64,000 nucleotides of DNA, taken from Panagrolaimus kolymaensis (taxonomy: Eukaryota; Nematoda; Chromadorea; Rhabditida; Panagrolaimidae). Location: contig JAJQJQ010000006.1 in NCBI GenBank assembly GCA_028622995.1, positions 868,001 through 932,000 on the forward strand. The letters run 5' to 3'. Position 1 is the first letter of the stretch. Each line of letters begins with the position of its first letter. Under the pieces are notes generated by a model that was not told the origin of the DNA, made no database searches, and saw only the letters and a program-made list of their open reading frames with translations. Below, piece after piece: positions 21,916 through 32,934 of this stretch. The position numbers were made by a program, and so were the translations under genes.

Positions 21916-22500
21916 TCGAGTTTATGGTGCTGAACACTTTACCATACTGTCACAATTATTAATTACTAAAAAATTTAAACAAGCTATAACAGTTAATACA
22001 AAGAAACTTTTTAAAAACTAATCTAAAATAATGTGAAACTAGAGTAAACAATATAATTGGTCGTCAGTTTTTTAATCTCCGTAATAGAACCGCTTAATGC
22101 GCTTAATCTCGTAATTTGTTGCTTCAGTTATTATTGATCACAACTAAAAAAAACTTAAAATTGGTAATAAAATCCCAAACGTTATACAACAACAGTTTAT
22201 GTAAAAAGTTTATAAAGTTTGAGTGCCAAACAGCGCTAAATTCAATTCAGTTTTTACTTTTCTAAATCCAACAAAAAAAGCTCGGATGGCTGTAGAAAAA
22301 TTATAATATTTTGATGTTGCAAAAAAATCAGACTCGATTTATTTCCCCACTCACCAGTTTTAAAAAGCAATAGCTATAAATCTCCAATCCATCAAAAACC
22401 ACAAATAGCAGTTTTTGACCTTCTCGAATCGATAAAATTAGTAAGCAACAAAATTGGTAGTTAAACAACAACACAACAAAAAAGTTTTAAACAATTCCTT
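21916..22500 (-). repeat. CAGTTT-motif block downstream of the small membrane protein gene
   Basis: CAGTTT/CAGTTA on + near 21989, 22065, 22124, 22194, 22247, 22357 and 22410, in A/T-rich DNA without a recognisable exon. Orientation matches the two flanking minus-strand genes. Read together with 17401-17838, it forms a roughly 1-kb block that was split by the transposon. Confidence 0.7.
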
Positions 22501-22555
22501 TTATTACAAAATCAAAAAACATATCAATGAAATTTTTAAACATACATACATAAAT

Positions 22556-22855
22556 TCATTTTTTCATTTTTATTGCATTCATTGATTTCTTTTCTTGTTT
22601 CATTCTTCGATTAGTTTCAGACCATTTTTTTGAAGCAGCTTTGTAAGAAAATTTTTGATATAGTCCAAATCCAAGCGCAAATAAGAGAAACACAGATGAG
22701 CTACAAAAAAGGTACCTTTAAAATCGTAGGAAATAAGCAACAAGTCAATGCAAGAAGTTTACTTCGTATCAGTTTAAAGACCCGACAAAAAAAATTTAAA
22801 CTTACATAGCAATCATAATTCCACAAGTTAATATAGTAGCATAATTGAAACCCAT
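22556..22855 (-). CDS. Small single-pass membrane protein, 64 residues
   Basis: Not recognised as a named family. Two exons on the minus strand, 22806-22855 and 22556-22700, join in frame with GTAAG donor and TTTTTTGTAG acceptor. The protein begins MGFNYATILTCG, has one continuous hydrophobic stretch (ATILTCGIMIAISSVFLLFA, then LGFGLY, about residues 6-31), and ends in a strongly basic tail (SYKAASKKWSETNRRMKQEK and a final KMKK). The KKxx-like terminus and short luminal N-terminus would suit a small endoplasmic reticulum or mitochondrial membrane subunit, which is a guess. It is divergent from the TRPC gene with a 322-base shared upstream region. It is too short for routine ORF calling; support comes from the intron and coherent hydropathy. 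Confidence 0.65.
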
Positions 22856-23177
22856 CGTAATTCAAACCAAACAAGCAAAAAACGTTTCTTTAAAAGTGGA
22901 CGATAAAAAATTGATATACTTGAGCAAAAGATTTTGTGATGATGAAATTTACTAACCAAGAAATGACTGAATTTTCAATGTCCAAAAATATCATTGCTTT
23001 TTGCAAACAACAAAAAAAAAAACGCTGTCTTTGAACGCAAACCAACAATGCCCGCATTTTTCTTTCTTTCCTGTCTTTCAAAAAATTTGCATCAAACATT
23101 TTTTTTATTTCTTTTTCTTCCTTCTTCCATTTTTTTTTCTTCATTCTTCGCTTTTTTGAACATCGACGACGACGACA
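22856..23177. promoter_or_regulatory. Bidirectional upstream region
   Basis: The 322 bases between the start codons of the small membrane protein gene (-) and the TRPC gene (+). Pyrimidine-rich toward the TRPC start. No clear core promoter element was seen. Confidence 0.45.
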
Positions 23178-26100
23178 ATGGCATGTCAACAACATAGTTC
23201 TGCTGCAACTGCAATGCATCATCATAGCATTCTCAAAAAATTTCATATTTCTACTGGTGGTAAAGATGAAGGTGGAGAAGGTATTCCCAAATGGTTCCTT
23301 GGAAGAAGTATTATTGCATTGATGAGAGAATTTCGTGAACATGTTTTATCCAATGATCAACCAAATGTTCAATATTTTATTGAAAAATTAATTAATGAAG
23401 AAGATAATGTAAGTTTAACTTTTTACACTTTTCATTTGGGCTTGTTATTTTGTGGTTTTACTCACCTTTAACTCAATCATACCAATATTTTATAAGCTAA
23501 ATGACGCTTCGGGTATAACTTTATTCAACCATCTTTAATTGTTATAATTGCTTTTAATACATTATTATCCATTTTTAGGAACCAATTGTCGAACATTTAA
23601 CCGACCTCATCTGTGATCGAAAATCATCCGAACCATTGAAGGAAGCACTACTCACATCAATTCTTATTGGAAGTCGTCCATTGGTGGAATTCATTCTTCA
23701 ATTATTCGCTGAATTTCCTGGTGAAGAAAAAGCTGGTTGTTGGAGATCGGATGCATTTGCAGCATACATTACACCATTAATGCTTGCATGTTTATGTAAT
23801 AATTATGCCATCGTTGAATGCTTACTTATTCGCAATCATCAAATTGTACTTCCACATCGTCCAGATTGTAAGATTGTCTTTTGCTTTTGTATAACATTGT
23901 AATAACTTATCATCTTTCAGGCGTTTGTCATACATGTTTGAAAGCAGCTCAACCGATACTTGGTCGACATCATAGATTGGATACATATCGAGCTCTAACA
24001 AGTGAAGCATTCTTATGGTTAGCAACACGTGATCCACTTTTAGCTGCTATTGATCTTGCAGAAGATTTGAAAGTTTGTAAGAAATATGATGATGAACATG
24101 CTGTATGTTTCTTTTTGCCATTAATTATTTGATCGTGGCTTTTACCCTTGTCGTTTTTTCAGGAAATTTACTCACAAATGATTGCAAAAGTTCAACACTT
24201 TTCTGGTGATTTCATTCAACAATGTCGATCGGTGGAAGAAATAGACTGTGTTTTATCACAAAAAGAAGGTGCGACATTATCTGAATGTGAAGCAACATTT
24301 CCAAGAGTTCGACTTGCTTTAGATGCTCATATGAAACCTGTATGTTTACATCATCCATCACTACTCGTCAGTCTAACGTTTCTTTTTTTAGCTTCTCTCA
24401 CACATGAACGTGCAAATTTCTCTTCGTGCTAGATGGCTTGGTTCATGGGCAGAAGGAAATGGAAATATTCCTCGTGATATTGGAAGATTCATTCGACATA
24501 CTTTATTTTATCCAATATTAGCTCTCTTACATGCAATTTCTGGTGGATTCTTTGTTAAATCATTTGAAATTCCTTATGCTCGGTAAGCTAGCTAACTTTT
24601 TGATTCAGTCTTTATGTATTCAATAGCTTTATCTTCCTTTCTCATGTTTTACTGTTTTAGGTATCTCAGCTACACAACAAGTTATCTCGTATTCATCTTT
24701 TTAATATCAATCTTACGATATGTGAAACGAAATTCTCCTGGAGCTCGTGCTGAACTTATCATAGAAATTTACATATTTGTTTATATTTTGGGGCAAATTA
24801 TAGCCGAATTCTTGGAATTTTCTCGTCGCGGAATATCAAAATACTTTCAACTTTGGTGGAGATAGTAAGCTTTATCTTTTCCAAATTATGCTTCTATTCA
24901 TGGCAGTTTTTTAGCTTTGATTTTGTGTTACTGTATATTTTTGTTGTTGCGTTCATATGTTGGGGTGCAGCAAAGATGAGTCCTGTGCCAGAAGGATTGC
25001 TTCGAAAACACTGGGTATGTTGTTGTTTTTGCTTGAAGCTTCTGATGCTATGAAACTTAAAAACGAGAATGAAACCTTATCTTTTGCTTTTAGATTGCAT
25101 ATGATCCATCCATACTATTTGAAATTTTCTTTGGTTCTGCATGCTCTATGGCCTTTTGGAGATTGTTCTATTTCATTCAACTTCATCGTAACTTTGGCTC
25201 TACAATTGTAAGTTTTGTTTATTGTTGTGTCACCTGAAAAGTTACTATTAAGTTTATTGATATGTTTATTTTTAGATTTCAATTGGTCGATGTGTTGGAC
25301 AAATATTCAACTATTTTGCAATTATGGCCATTGTCATCGCCTCATTTGGTCTTGGAATTTGTACGATGCTACAACCATACGATAAAGCAGCAGAAATTGA
25401 TTCAGGAAATGCCAAAAGTATGACTTCATCATTTGCTGAGTAAGTTCTTTTTTCTTGATTTGGTTGTTTAATTTTTGCATGTCTTTTTGATACTTTTAAA
25501 AAGCTTTACAATGGATTAATCTTTTGGTTTTCTTTTTTAGTATAATCTCATCAGTTCGTTCACTCTTTTGGGGCTTCTTTGGTTACTTACACTATACGGA
25601 TTATGCAACAGTCGTAGGAAATGCTGGACCTTCCAATCAACCAACTGAACACTTTGTCACATCAATAGCAAGCGAATTGTTGGTCGCATTATATTACGTC
25701 GTTACGGTCATTACTCTTCTCAATTTAATGATCTCTTTGATGGTTAAGAAAGCTGATGAAGTTCTTGATAATGAAGATGTCGAATGGAAATTTACTCGAG
25801 CTCACATATATTTTGAGTTTTTTGAAGAATCTGCGTCTGTTCCACCGCCTTTCAATCTCATCTTTCTTTTAACTTCAAATATACGAAAGCTGTGTTCAAA
25901 GAAATATACTGTTATTTGGCCAGTAAGTTCTTGTTTATTTCTTGGTTGTTTTTTTAAACGATATTTATGTTTCAAAACTTGTTTCATCGTTCATTTTTCA
26001 GGATCTTCTTATTTCCAAAGAGCTGATTGCAGAAAGTAAAATCATCAATCCTAATCATGAATACCAGGTTAGTTAATTTTTATGATGAAAGGAAACCATT

Positions 26101-26305
26101 TCTAATTTTCTCTTTGTTTCAGAAAGTTCTCATCAACATATTCCGTCGCTATCATACCACAAAGTTTTATCATTATCGAACAATCCAGAATATTGATGCT
26201 GACACGAAAAGCAAGAAAGAAGGACGTCCACTTATGTCATTTTTGAATCAACCAAAAAATGTTTTATTTAAACGTCAAAGTATAATTGTAAATCATAAGG
26301 GTTAA
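23178..26305 (+). CDS. TRPC-type cation channel
   Basis: Twelve exons: 23178-23408, 23579-23867, 23921-24102, 24163-24339, 24392-24582, 24661-24864, 24915-25014, 25094-25207, 25276-25439, 25541-25922, 26002-26067 and 26123-26305, giving 760 residues. N-terminal ankyrin-like helices (TPLMLACLCNNYAIVECLL) are followed by the TRPC signature CHTCLKAAQP...TYRALTSEAFLWLATRDPLLAAIDLAEDL. Membrane segments start near HTLFYPILALLHAISGGFF, with SYLVFIFLIS, IYIFVYILGQIIAEF, FVLLYIFVVAFICW, a WRLFYFIQL S4-like stretch and a helix around FAIMAIVIASFGLG. The pore region has RSLFWGFFGY, the inner helix ALYYVVTVITLLNLMISLM, and EWKFTR matches the TRP box (EWKFAR); PPPFNLI follows, as in TRPCs. Nematode TRPC channels include the sperm channel TRP-3/SPE-41; orthology is not established. 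Polyadenylation-type AATAAAG lies near 26347. Confidence 0.93.
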
Positions 26306-26843
26306 TTATTTAATATGTTTTTGTATTGTATATATGTAATAATAATAATAAAGTAAATAAATGTTGTTTGTATTATTGTATTTTCTCATCAAAGAATTTT
26401 GGGTTTAGAGAGTTTAGTTTGTTTGAGGCGATTTGACTTTTCCAGTGAGCTTATTTATTGCAGGTGCGATGTTATTTATGCTTGCTTGTACCCGATGCTT
26501 TTGAATTAGGTGAACCATAATTTAGCTCATTCAAATATTGGTTTTGTGTAAACTATAAAAAATGGAATGTCCATACGCGACAGGTGTTCGCTATCTTCGT
26601 TGACATGATGCTTCATTATTGTCGACAAGATTTTAGTTTTAAAAAAAAGGTGTGGTTTAAAAGCATGCATTTGAGTGATATCTTAAAGCATTTTGATGAT
26701 GACTACTAATTGGTATTACGAAAGCCGAGGTACATATTGTCAAGTGTAAAAGGACAAAGTTTAATGCACTTTTTTATTTCTTTGATAAATAAGGATTATT
26801 TATTACAGTTTTTTGTGTCCCTTTTATCTTTTCACTCACTCGC
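26306..26843. other. 3' flank of the TRPC gene
   Basis: Begins with the TRPC 3' UTR (AATAATAATAATAAAG near 26340). The remainder has no coding signal that I can support. Confidence 0.45.
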
Positions 26844-27050
26844 TTAAAGGACCCTGTTCATTTGATCTTTTTTTCAAACTCGCGTTTGATTATTCCCTCA
26901 TGCCGCAATATTGCAAAGCCCGTAAAGTACCGTAATGTACAGTAATTTTACGGTCAAATTACTGTACTTTACGGACTCTGCAATATTGCGGCATGAGGGA
27001 ATAATCAAACGCGAGTTTGAAAAAAAGATCAAATGAACAGGGTCCTTTAA
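26844..27050. mobile_element. Palindromic foldback MITE flanked by TTAA
   Basis: A 207-base near-perfect inverted repeat. The left end reads TTAAAGGACCCTGTTCATTT and the right end is its complement, ending AACAGGGTCCTTTAA. The arms stay complementary through CGCGTTTGATTATTCCCTCA and GCCGCAATATTGCA and meet near 26945 with only a few mismatches and a short loop. Both ends coincide with TTAA, the usual target site of piggyBac-like elements and of the PALTTAA palindromic repeats known in C. elegans. It has no coding capacity and would be mobilised in trans. Confidence 0.9.
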
Positions 27051-27099
27051 CGTTTTGTGAACTTTTTTTTTATTTTCTGTTTTTTCTCGAATGAACAGT

Positions 27100-29410
27100 T
27101 TTTTTTAATGATTCTTTTTGGATTTTTATTTTCCTATTTAGTGTTTGTCAGTTTATAAAAGAGAGAAAGGTAAAAGAAATTTAAGTATTTATTTTGCTTT
27201 GTTGTTGTTTATTTTTTTTCTTATTGAGAATAAGAAAATATTAAAGAATGGATGACTCAGTTTTTTTTTGCCATTTTCTAGAGATTTTAGACAGTTAATT
27301 ATAATTTAGTGATGCTACAGATGCGATTACAGTTTTTTTTCCTCTCTCGCCGATTAGCGAAGAGTTATTTTTGTTTGTGATGCGCCACGTTTTCTAAGCG
27401 CAGTTTTTAACCAAAGTTTTTTGGATTTTAATATTTAAACAGTCAAAAAAACATTGAGTAAATCTCTTCCAACATTTTTGAAATATGACAAACAGTTTAA
27501 TAAATCTTTAAATGTTTTTTCACGAAATTATGTTTAAGAATACAGTTTCCTAAAATAAAAAATGTGTCCGTTTTCAATGTTTTCTTTTAGTTTCATTTGC
27601 CTTCGGAGACAAGCCGGCACAGTTTTAAACCATTTTTTGTGTGAATAATAAAATTGAACTTTGTTAATTTTATTTCATCCGTATTTAACTTCAACAGTTA
27701 ATACTAAATTACATATGACATCGAACAACTTTCATGATAAAAAGAAGTTACCGTTTTATTTTTGCTTTTACTTTTTTGGTTATTTATCCTTCATTTTGAA
27801 TATCTGACAGTTTACAATTTTTTTAAAGCTGAAAATAAAATTTAGTGTTGACGCTATGATTCATCCAGGGGCAGTTATAATTTTAAATTGTTAACAAACA
27901 TTGTTTTTTGTATGTAAATTAGATAATTTCAAAGTTCAGTTTTTTTTGCTACATAAATATTTTTTTTGCCTTTGAACTAGGGTTGTCGAATTTCCCGGGA
28001 AATGGAAAAATGGGGAAATTTCCCGGGAATTTTCCCGCTACAAACCTTCACAAAGTCTTACAAAGTTTAACAAATAACAGTTTTGAATTGATTTTGTTTA
28101 TAATCAAAAAAGTTCAGTATTTTTCCAAATTTAAAAGCATGGTTAGATTTGGAACATTTTTTTCAAAAATCAGTTTTAATAATATTCCAAAAATGTGTGA
28201 TAAAAATTATAATTTATCTTCCAATGAAGTTTTAAAAAATTATTAATTTTAAACCATTTATTTTAATAGTATTATTTTTGTTTTTGTTTTTCATATATAA
28301 AAACCAAATGGCAGCACACTTTGAGAATAAGAAGAAAAAAATACAATATAAAAGTTTTTTAAATGAAGAAAAACAATAAAAATTAATTAATGGAAAAAAT
28401 TTTTTTTGCTTCCTCGGCATAATTAAAAGAAAGAAGAAAAAAACAATAACAAAAAAAATAATAAGGTACAGCACTTTTGGTTGCAATTTAATTTTAAAAA
28501 ATAAAGAAAAATAAAGAGAGAGAGAGAAATAAAATAAACGCTGAGTTATACCCGATCAACACGTATTTAATTATAGTTTTTTTTTGTTTAGAAAAAAGTT
28601 AGAAAAAAAAGAAGGATTTTTTTTTTGCAAATTATTCTTTATATTTGTCAGTTTTGGAAAAAAACAGAGGAGCAAAAGCTTATGTTTTGGATTTTAAGCT
28701 TTTTAATTTTTGGGGAAGAGAGTATGGATGATGGCAAAGATGGTGAGAAAGGTTTTTGGAAAAAAATCAAGATATGAAAATCGCGCGCAGTTTATATTTT
28801 TATTACCAAAAAAACAATGGCATTAAAGCCGGAAGTGAATATTTTTTCCAGTTTAAAAATTGTAATTCTGTAAACTACGCATTCGGAAATTTTAAAAACT
28901 TTTAAAATGATTTACAGTTTAAAAATGAAAACTATGATCCGTCCAGAAAACACATATGCAGTTTTTATAACAGATAATAACCTTATCTTTTAAAGGAATT
29001 ATAAATTTAAAAAGCCTATTTAAAACCATTGAACAGTTTTAAATAAGTAAAAGTAAGGAGGAACCCAAGTCAGATGAAACAAATTAATGGCGTCAAAAAA
29101 TATTTTTGAAACAATAAAGAAAACACGAAAATGAAAAAACACTGATTGCTTCTTATTTTACAGTTTAATGAAGAAAGAAAAATTTAATGTTCCCGACTGC
29201 ACACAAAGAATCAGTTTTATACAAAAAATAATTCTTATTTTTAAAAAGGAATTATTAATTTGGAACAACGTTGATAAAAAAAATACGCTTCCTTAAAGTT
29301 TGTTTTAAGCAAAGAAAAATATTTGTTCAATCTTATTTTTTAGAATACAGTTTTTAGATTAATTATTTGTTCTCAAAATTTCCATCGTTCGTCTATCGTT
29401 CCAGTTTTAT
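27100..29410 (-). repeat. CAGTTT-motif array downstream of rap-2
   Basis: About 25-30 CAGTTT/CAGTTA copies on +, for example near 27112, 27150, 27258, 27330, 27402, 27493, 27544, 27620, 27808, 27937, 28078, 28169, 28650, 28850, 28915, 29033, 29160, 29213 and 29402. The same orientation is found in the rap-2 introns upstream. No exon of rap-2 or another gene was recognised here. Either the rap-2 transcription unit extends farther than its stop codon suggests, or a noncoding unit on the minus strand occupies the block. G/C-richer unique stretches precede many copies, such as gccttcggagacaagccggC before the one near 27620. Confidence 0.75.
27978..28050. mobile_element. Possible remnant of a hAT-like terminus
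   Basis: TAGGGTTGTCGAATTTCCCG starts a G/C-rich block with two TTTCCCGGGAA palindromes, ending near TTTCCCGCTACAAACC. The TAGGG start and the TGTCGAA step recall hAT terminal repeats. No matching opposite end or target duplication was found, so it may be a solo relic. Confidence 0.35.
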
Positions 29411-29635
29411 TAAGACTATTATTTGCCAAAATTACCCTCATCTTTGCTCCTCCAAACGCCTCTTATATTTCTCGACAAAAAAGAAAGAAACAGTAAAAAC
29501 ACCGCAAAAAAAAAAAACGGAAGCTAAAAATGAGCAAAAAGAAGAAAAATAATAAAAAAAAAATACCGTAATTTTTAATTTTTTTTAGAAGAAACATTTT
29601 AAATAATAAATAATTAATTTTTTAAAATTTTCCAT

Positions 29636-32600
29636 TCATTGAATTGAGCAACATCCTCCTTGTTGTTTAGCTCGATTATTTTGTACGAAATTAATTTCTC
29701 GTACAATTTCAGCAAATACATTATTCACATTATGAGCGGATTTGGCTGAACATTCTGCAAATGGAGCATGCCAATATTCAGCTAATTGTGAACCTTCTTC
29801 TGTTCTCACTTGTCGATGGGAATTTAAATCACATTTATTTCCAACTAATAAAATTGGGACTTGATCGGTTCCCTAAAAAAAATTTGTTGTTGTGATAATT
29901 ATTTATTTAAAAAAATCGTTTTAACTATGTATATTACTTTTAATTTTAATCTTTCTTTTTTTCAAAATGAAAAGTTCCGTACAGTTTTATTATTATTTGA
30001 GAGTTTTTATTCTCCTCAGTTTTTTATACAAAAAGATTTCCACCGAAGTTTTTTTTCTCGAAAGTTTGAAAAAAAAATTTAATAATTCTAAATTTTTTAA
30101 TTTTGCCCTTTTTTTACCAAACATCCTCGTCACAGTTTTATTTTCTTGATTTCAATTGTTTGGACCAACAGTTTTTTTTATATATTCTTTTTAAATAATT
30201 TCCCTTGCAATAGCAATTCACGCAGTTTTAAAAATAAAAATAAACTATTCTTAATTTTATAAAAATGCTTTTTTTACGAAAAAAAAATTCGTAACAGTTT
30301 TACTATTCTGCAACATGACTCTTCTAATTTTTTTAAATATATTTTTAATTTTCTTGTAAAATTTGCCTTACAAAACAGTTTAAAAAAATATTTAATATTT
30401 CTAGTTTTTTAAATAAACAATAAATCATTTTTTCGATCTAACAACTCTATTGCAGTTTTATTCTATGATAATGGTCTACCACAGTTCGTTTCAGTTTTAT
30501 TTTTTAATTTTCAGCCATATTCTGTCCGTATATTCAGTTTTAAAAAAATTAATAATTTTTGGATTTTTTTAAAGCATTCAATTTCTTTAACATTACTTTA
30601 AACTTCTCCAGTTTGTCTCAATAAATTTAACTGACTCAGTTTTTATTAAATATTAATTTTTTTTTGTTTATCTAAAACTTGTTTCTAACAATTTAAACAA
30701 CAAATAAAAAATCCATTATTTTTTTAATATCTTTTTTGGTCAAAACCACTCAACAGTTTTATTATTAAGGAAATGAAAACCTTCTATTAGTTATTAATAT
30801 ATTATTAAAAAAAATTTCCAGACAAATTTTGAATCTTACAGTTTAAAAAAATTAATAATGCTTAAACTTTATAACTTTATATAATGGATATTTTTCAAAC
30901 CAAAAAGCCCGTATGCAGTTTTATTTTTTGTTCCGAAACGTCCTCCACAGTTTTTTTAAAAATATATTCTTTAAAAATTCCCATCAAAGAATACTTTTAG
31001 AATCAACCCTTCGCAGTTTGTCAAAAACCCTGTAAAAAATTACCACAAATTTTTTTCTTTGCTTTATTTAAAAAAAATAACAGTTAAACTTTTTGTGAAA
31101 CTATATTCATTTTTTTTTGTGTCAGAAAACATTTTCTTAGTTACTGCCTGTCTTTAAAATTTCTAACATTTTTAAACTATATATTCTTTTATTTTTTTAA
31201 GTATCCTTTACTAAAAAATTTCGACAGTTTTAAAAAAAACAGAATAATTCTTATGTTCCTGTGCTTTATAAAAATAGCTCTTTCATCGAACCAAAAAATT
31301 CTTACGCAGTTCTGTTAAAAAAGGCAACTTCGCGAATCGCGACTTATTATATTTATTCCCTCTAATCAAAAAAACAGAAACAAGGTAATTCAGTTTTAAA
31401 AATAAATAACAATGATTCTGAAATTTATAAAATTGTTTTTTTAACCGTAGAATTCGTAACAATTTTACTTTCACGGAAACAAATTCTTGCACAGTTTTTT
31501 TTTTAATATATTCATTAAAAAATTTCATAAAAAAAATACTTTGTGCAGTTAATAATTTTTTAAATAAATTTTTTTTGAGCTAATAAGTAAAAAAACAACT
31601 CCTCAGTTTTGTTCATAAATATTAAAAACCATTTCCGCAGTTTTTTAATATATTCTTTAATAAACTTATAAAATATCCAAAACAGTTTTTAAAAAGATTA
31701 ATTAATAATTTCTAAATTTTTAAAAAGGATTTCTTTTTTTTTTCATGAAAAAACCCAGTTCAACGGTTTTTATTTTGGTTCTTCCTTCCTCGAAGCAGTT
31801 TTATGTATATTCTTTAAAAATATTCCCACCAATCACAAATCAAATCAGTTTTAAATAAATTAACCAAAAGTTCTTAAATTTTATATATAAAAAAATGACT
31901 TTCTTTTTTTCCTATATAAAAGAAACACAGCAGTTTTATTCTAACCCCATCTCTTTTTTCGTGACAGTTTTTAAAAATGTATTTTTTTTTAAAAGTAAAT
32001 TTCTCTGCCAACCATGAACTTTTGCAGTTTAAATAAAATTAATTAAATAAATAAATAAATAATCTTACTTTAACACGAATAATTTGATCCCGCATTGTTT
32101 GAATATCATGAAAAGTTTGTTGATTTGTTATTGAATAAACTACAACAAAACCTTGGCCATTTTTAATATATAAATCCCTCATCGATGCAAATTGTTCGGT
32201 TCCAGCTGTATCAAGGATTTCAAGCATCGATGGAGCTCCGTCAACCTAAAAATTGAATGAACAGTGTTAAATTTGAATTTTATGAAACAAAACAGTTAGA
32301 CACAGAATGAACTGCTGCAGTTTTTAATTTAAAAAAAGAAAGAAGATTAAAGCATTTTTATCTTTGAATGGAAAGATTCAGTTAAAAGGTTTTTTCCAAC
32401 GCTTAAATTTTTTAACAGTTTTATTCAAAAAAAAAAAAACAAAAAAATGAAGAAAAAATTTAGATTCATCGTGAGCTTTCAAAAGATGATTCCAAATTTG
32501 AACAGTTTTTTTATTATTTTAAAGTTGTGGGAGTTTCGTATAGTCAATGCTAGTGACAGTTACACCTACATATAAAAAAAAGTTAGAAGCATCTTCGTTT

Positions 32601-32934
32601 ATGAATCAAATATTTAGTTAAAAAGGTATTTTCAATTACCAATTTTAGAACGCAGTTTTATCCCCAAAAAAAATAAGTTTCAAAGCTATGTAGCTGCTTC
32701 AAAAAGCAGTTTCAACCCAGAAAGCTCAGTTTTTTTAAAACAATAATAAAATTTGCGAGATTTTCTTGTTTCAAAACTTTTTCTCAGTTTAATTATTACC
32801 TCAATTTCCTTTCGATAAAAATCTTCAATAGTTGGGTCATATTTTTCCATAAATTTATTTGATACAAATTGAACCGTGAGTGCAGACTTTCCAACTCCAC
32901 CCGAACCAAGTACGACGACTTTATATTCTCGCAT
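29636..32934 (-). CDS. rap-2: Rap2-type small GTPase
   Basis: Ras-superfamily switch acting at the plasma membrane and endosomes. Three exons on the minus strand, 32800-32934, 32069-32245 and 29636-29872, give 182 residues, a normal Rap length. All five G motifs are present: GSGGVGKSA (G1), effector loop with [14 protein letters not shown] (G2), DTAGTEQF (G3), NKCD (G4) and SAK (G5). Thr in the second Rap-type position and Phe in the effector (IEDFYRK rather than IEDSYRK) point to the Rap2 group. The protein ends QQGGCCSIQ, a CaaX box with an adjacent Cys, fitting prenylation of the CSIQ cysteine and palmitoylation of the upstream one. Introns of 554 and 2,196 bases are both filled with CAGTTT motifs (AAACTG on the transcript). 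Confidence 0.95.
29873..32068 (-). repeat. AAACTG-motif array in the large rap-2 intron
   Basis: About 33 CAGTTT, CAGTTA or CAGTTC copies on + counted by eye, such as 29982, 30018, 30132, 30170, 30222, 30377, 30453, 30535, 30638, 30754, 30839, 30916, 30948, 31224, 31392, 31492, 31638, 31796, 31847, 31931, 31965 and 32024. They often continue CAGTTTTAAA or CAGTTTTATT. Only one AACTG in the opposite orientation was noticed (near 30629). At this base composition a given hexamer with two G/C bases is expected about once in such a length. Confidence 0.88.
32246..32799 (-). repeat. AAACTG-motif array in rap-2 intron 1
   Basis: CAGTTT or CAGTTA on + near 32289, 32318, 32377, 32415, 32501, 32556, 32653, 32706, 32725 and 32784, again antisense to the host, so AAACTG in the pre-mRNA. 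Confidence 0.82.

Noticed and set aside
22890..23342. Minus-strand frame of 150 codons over the TRPC first exon
   Set aside because: It overlaps the shared promoter and TRPC exon 1 in antisense, and its translation is Lys/Arg/Phe low complexity. Shadow of the real genes.
24961..25053. TRPC exon starting at the GTGCAG before 24971
   Set aside because: It would put the next junction into a frame with an immediate stop. The acceptor at 24914 gives the conserved S3-like helix and an open frame.
29873..32068. CAGTTT arrays as a CRISPR array or satellite
   Set aside because: Spacing varies from about 30 to 100, the repeat is only 6-9 bases, and this is a eukaryotic intron. Neither class fits.
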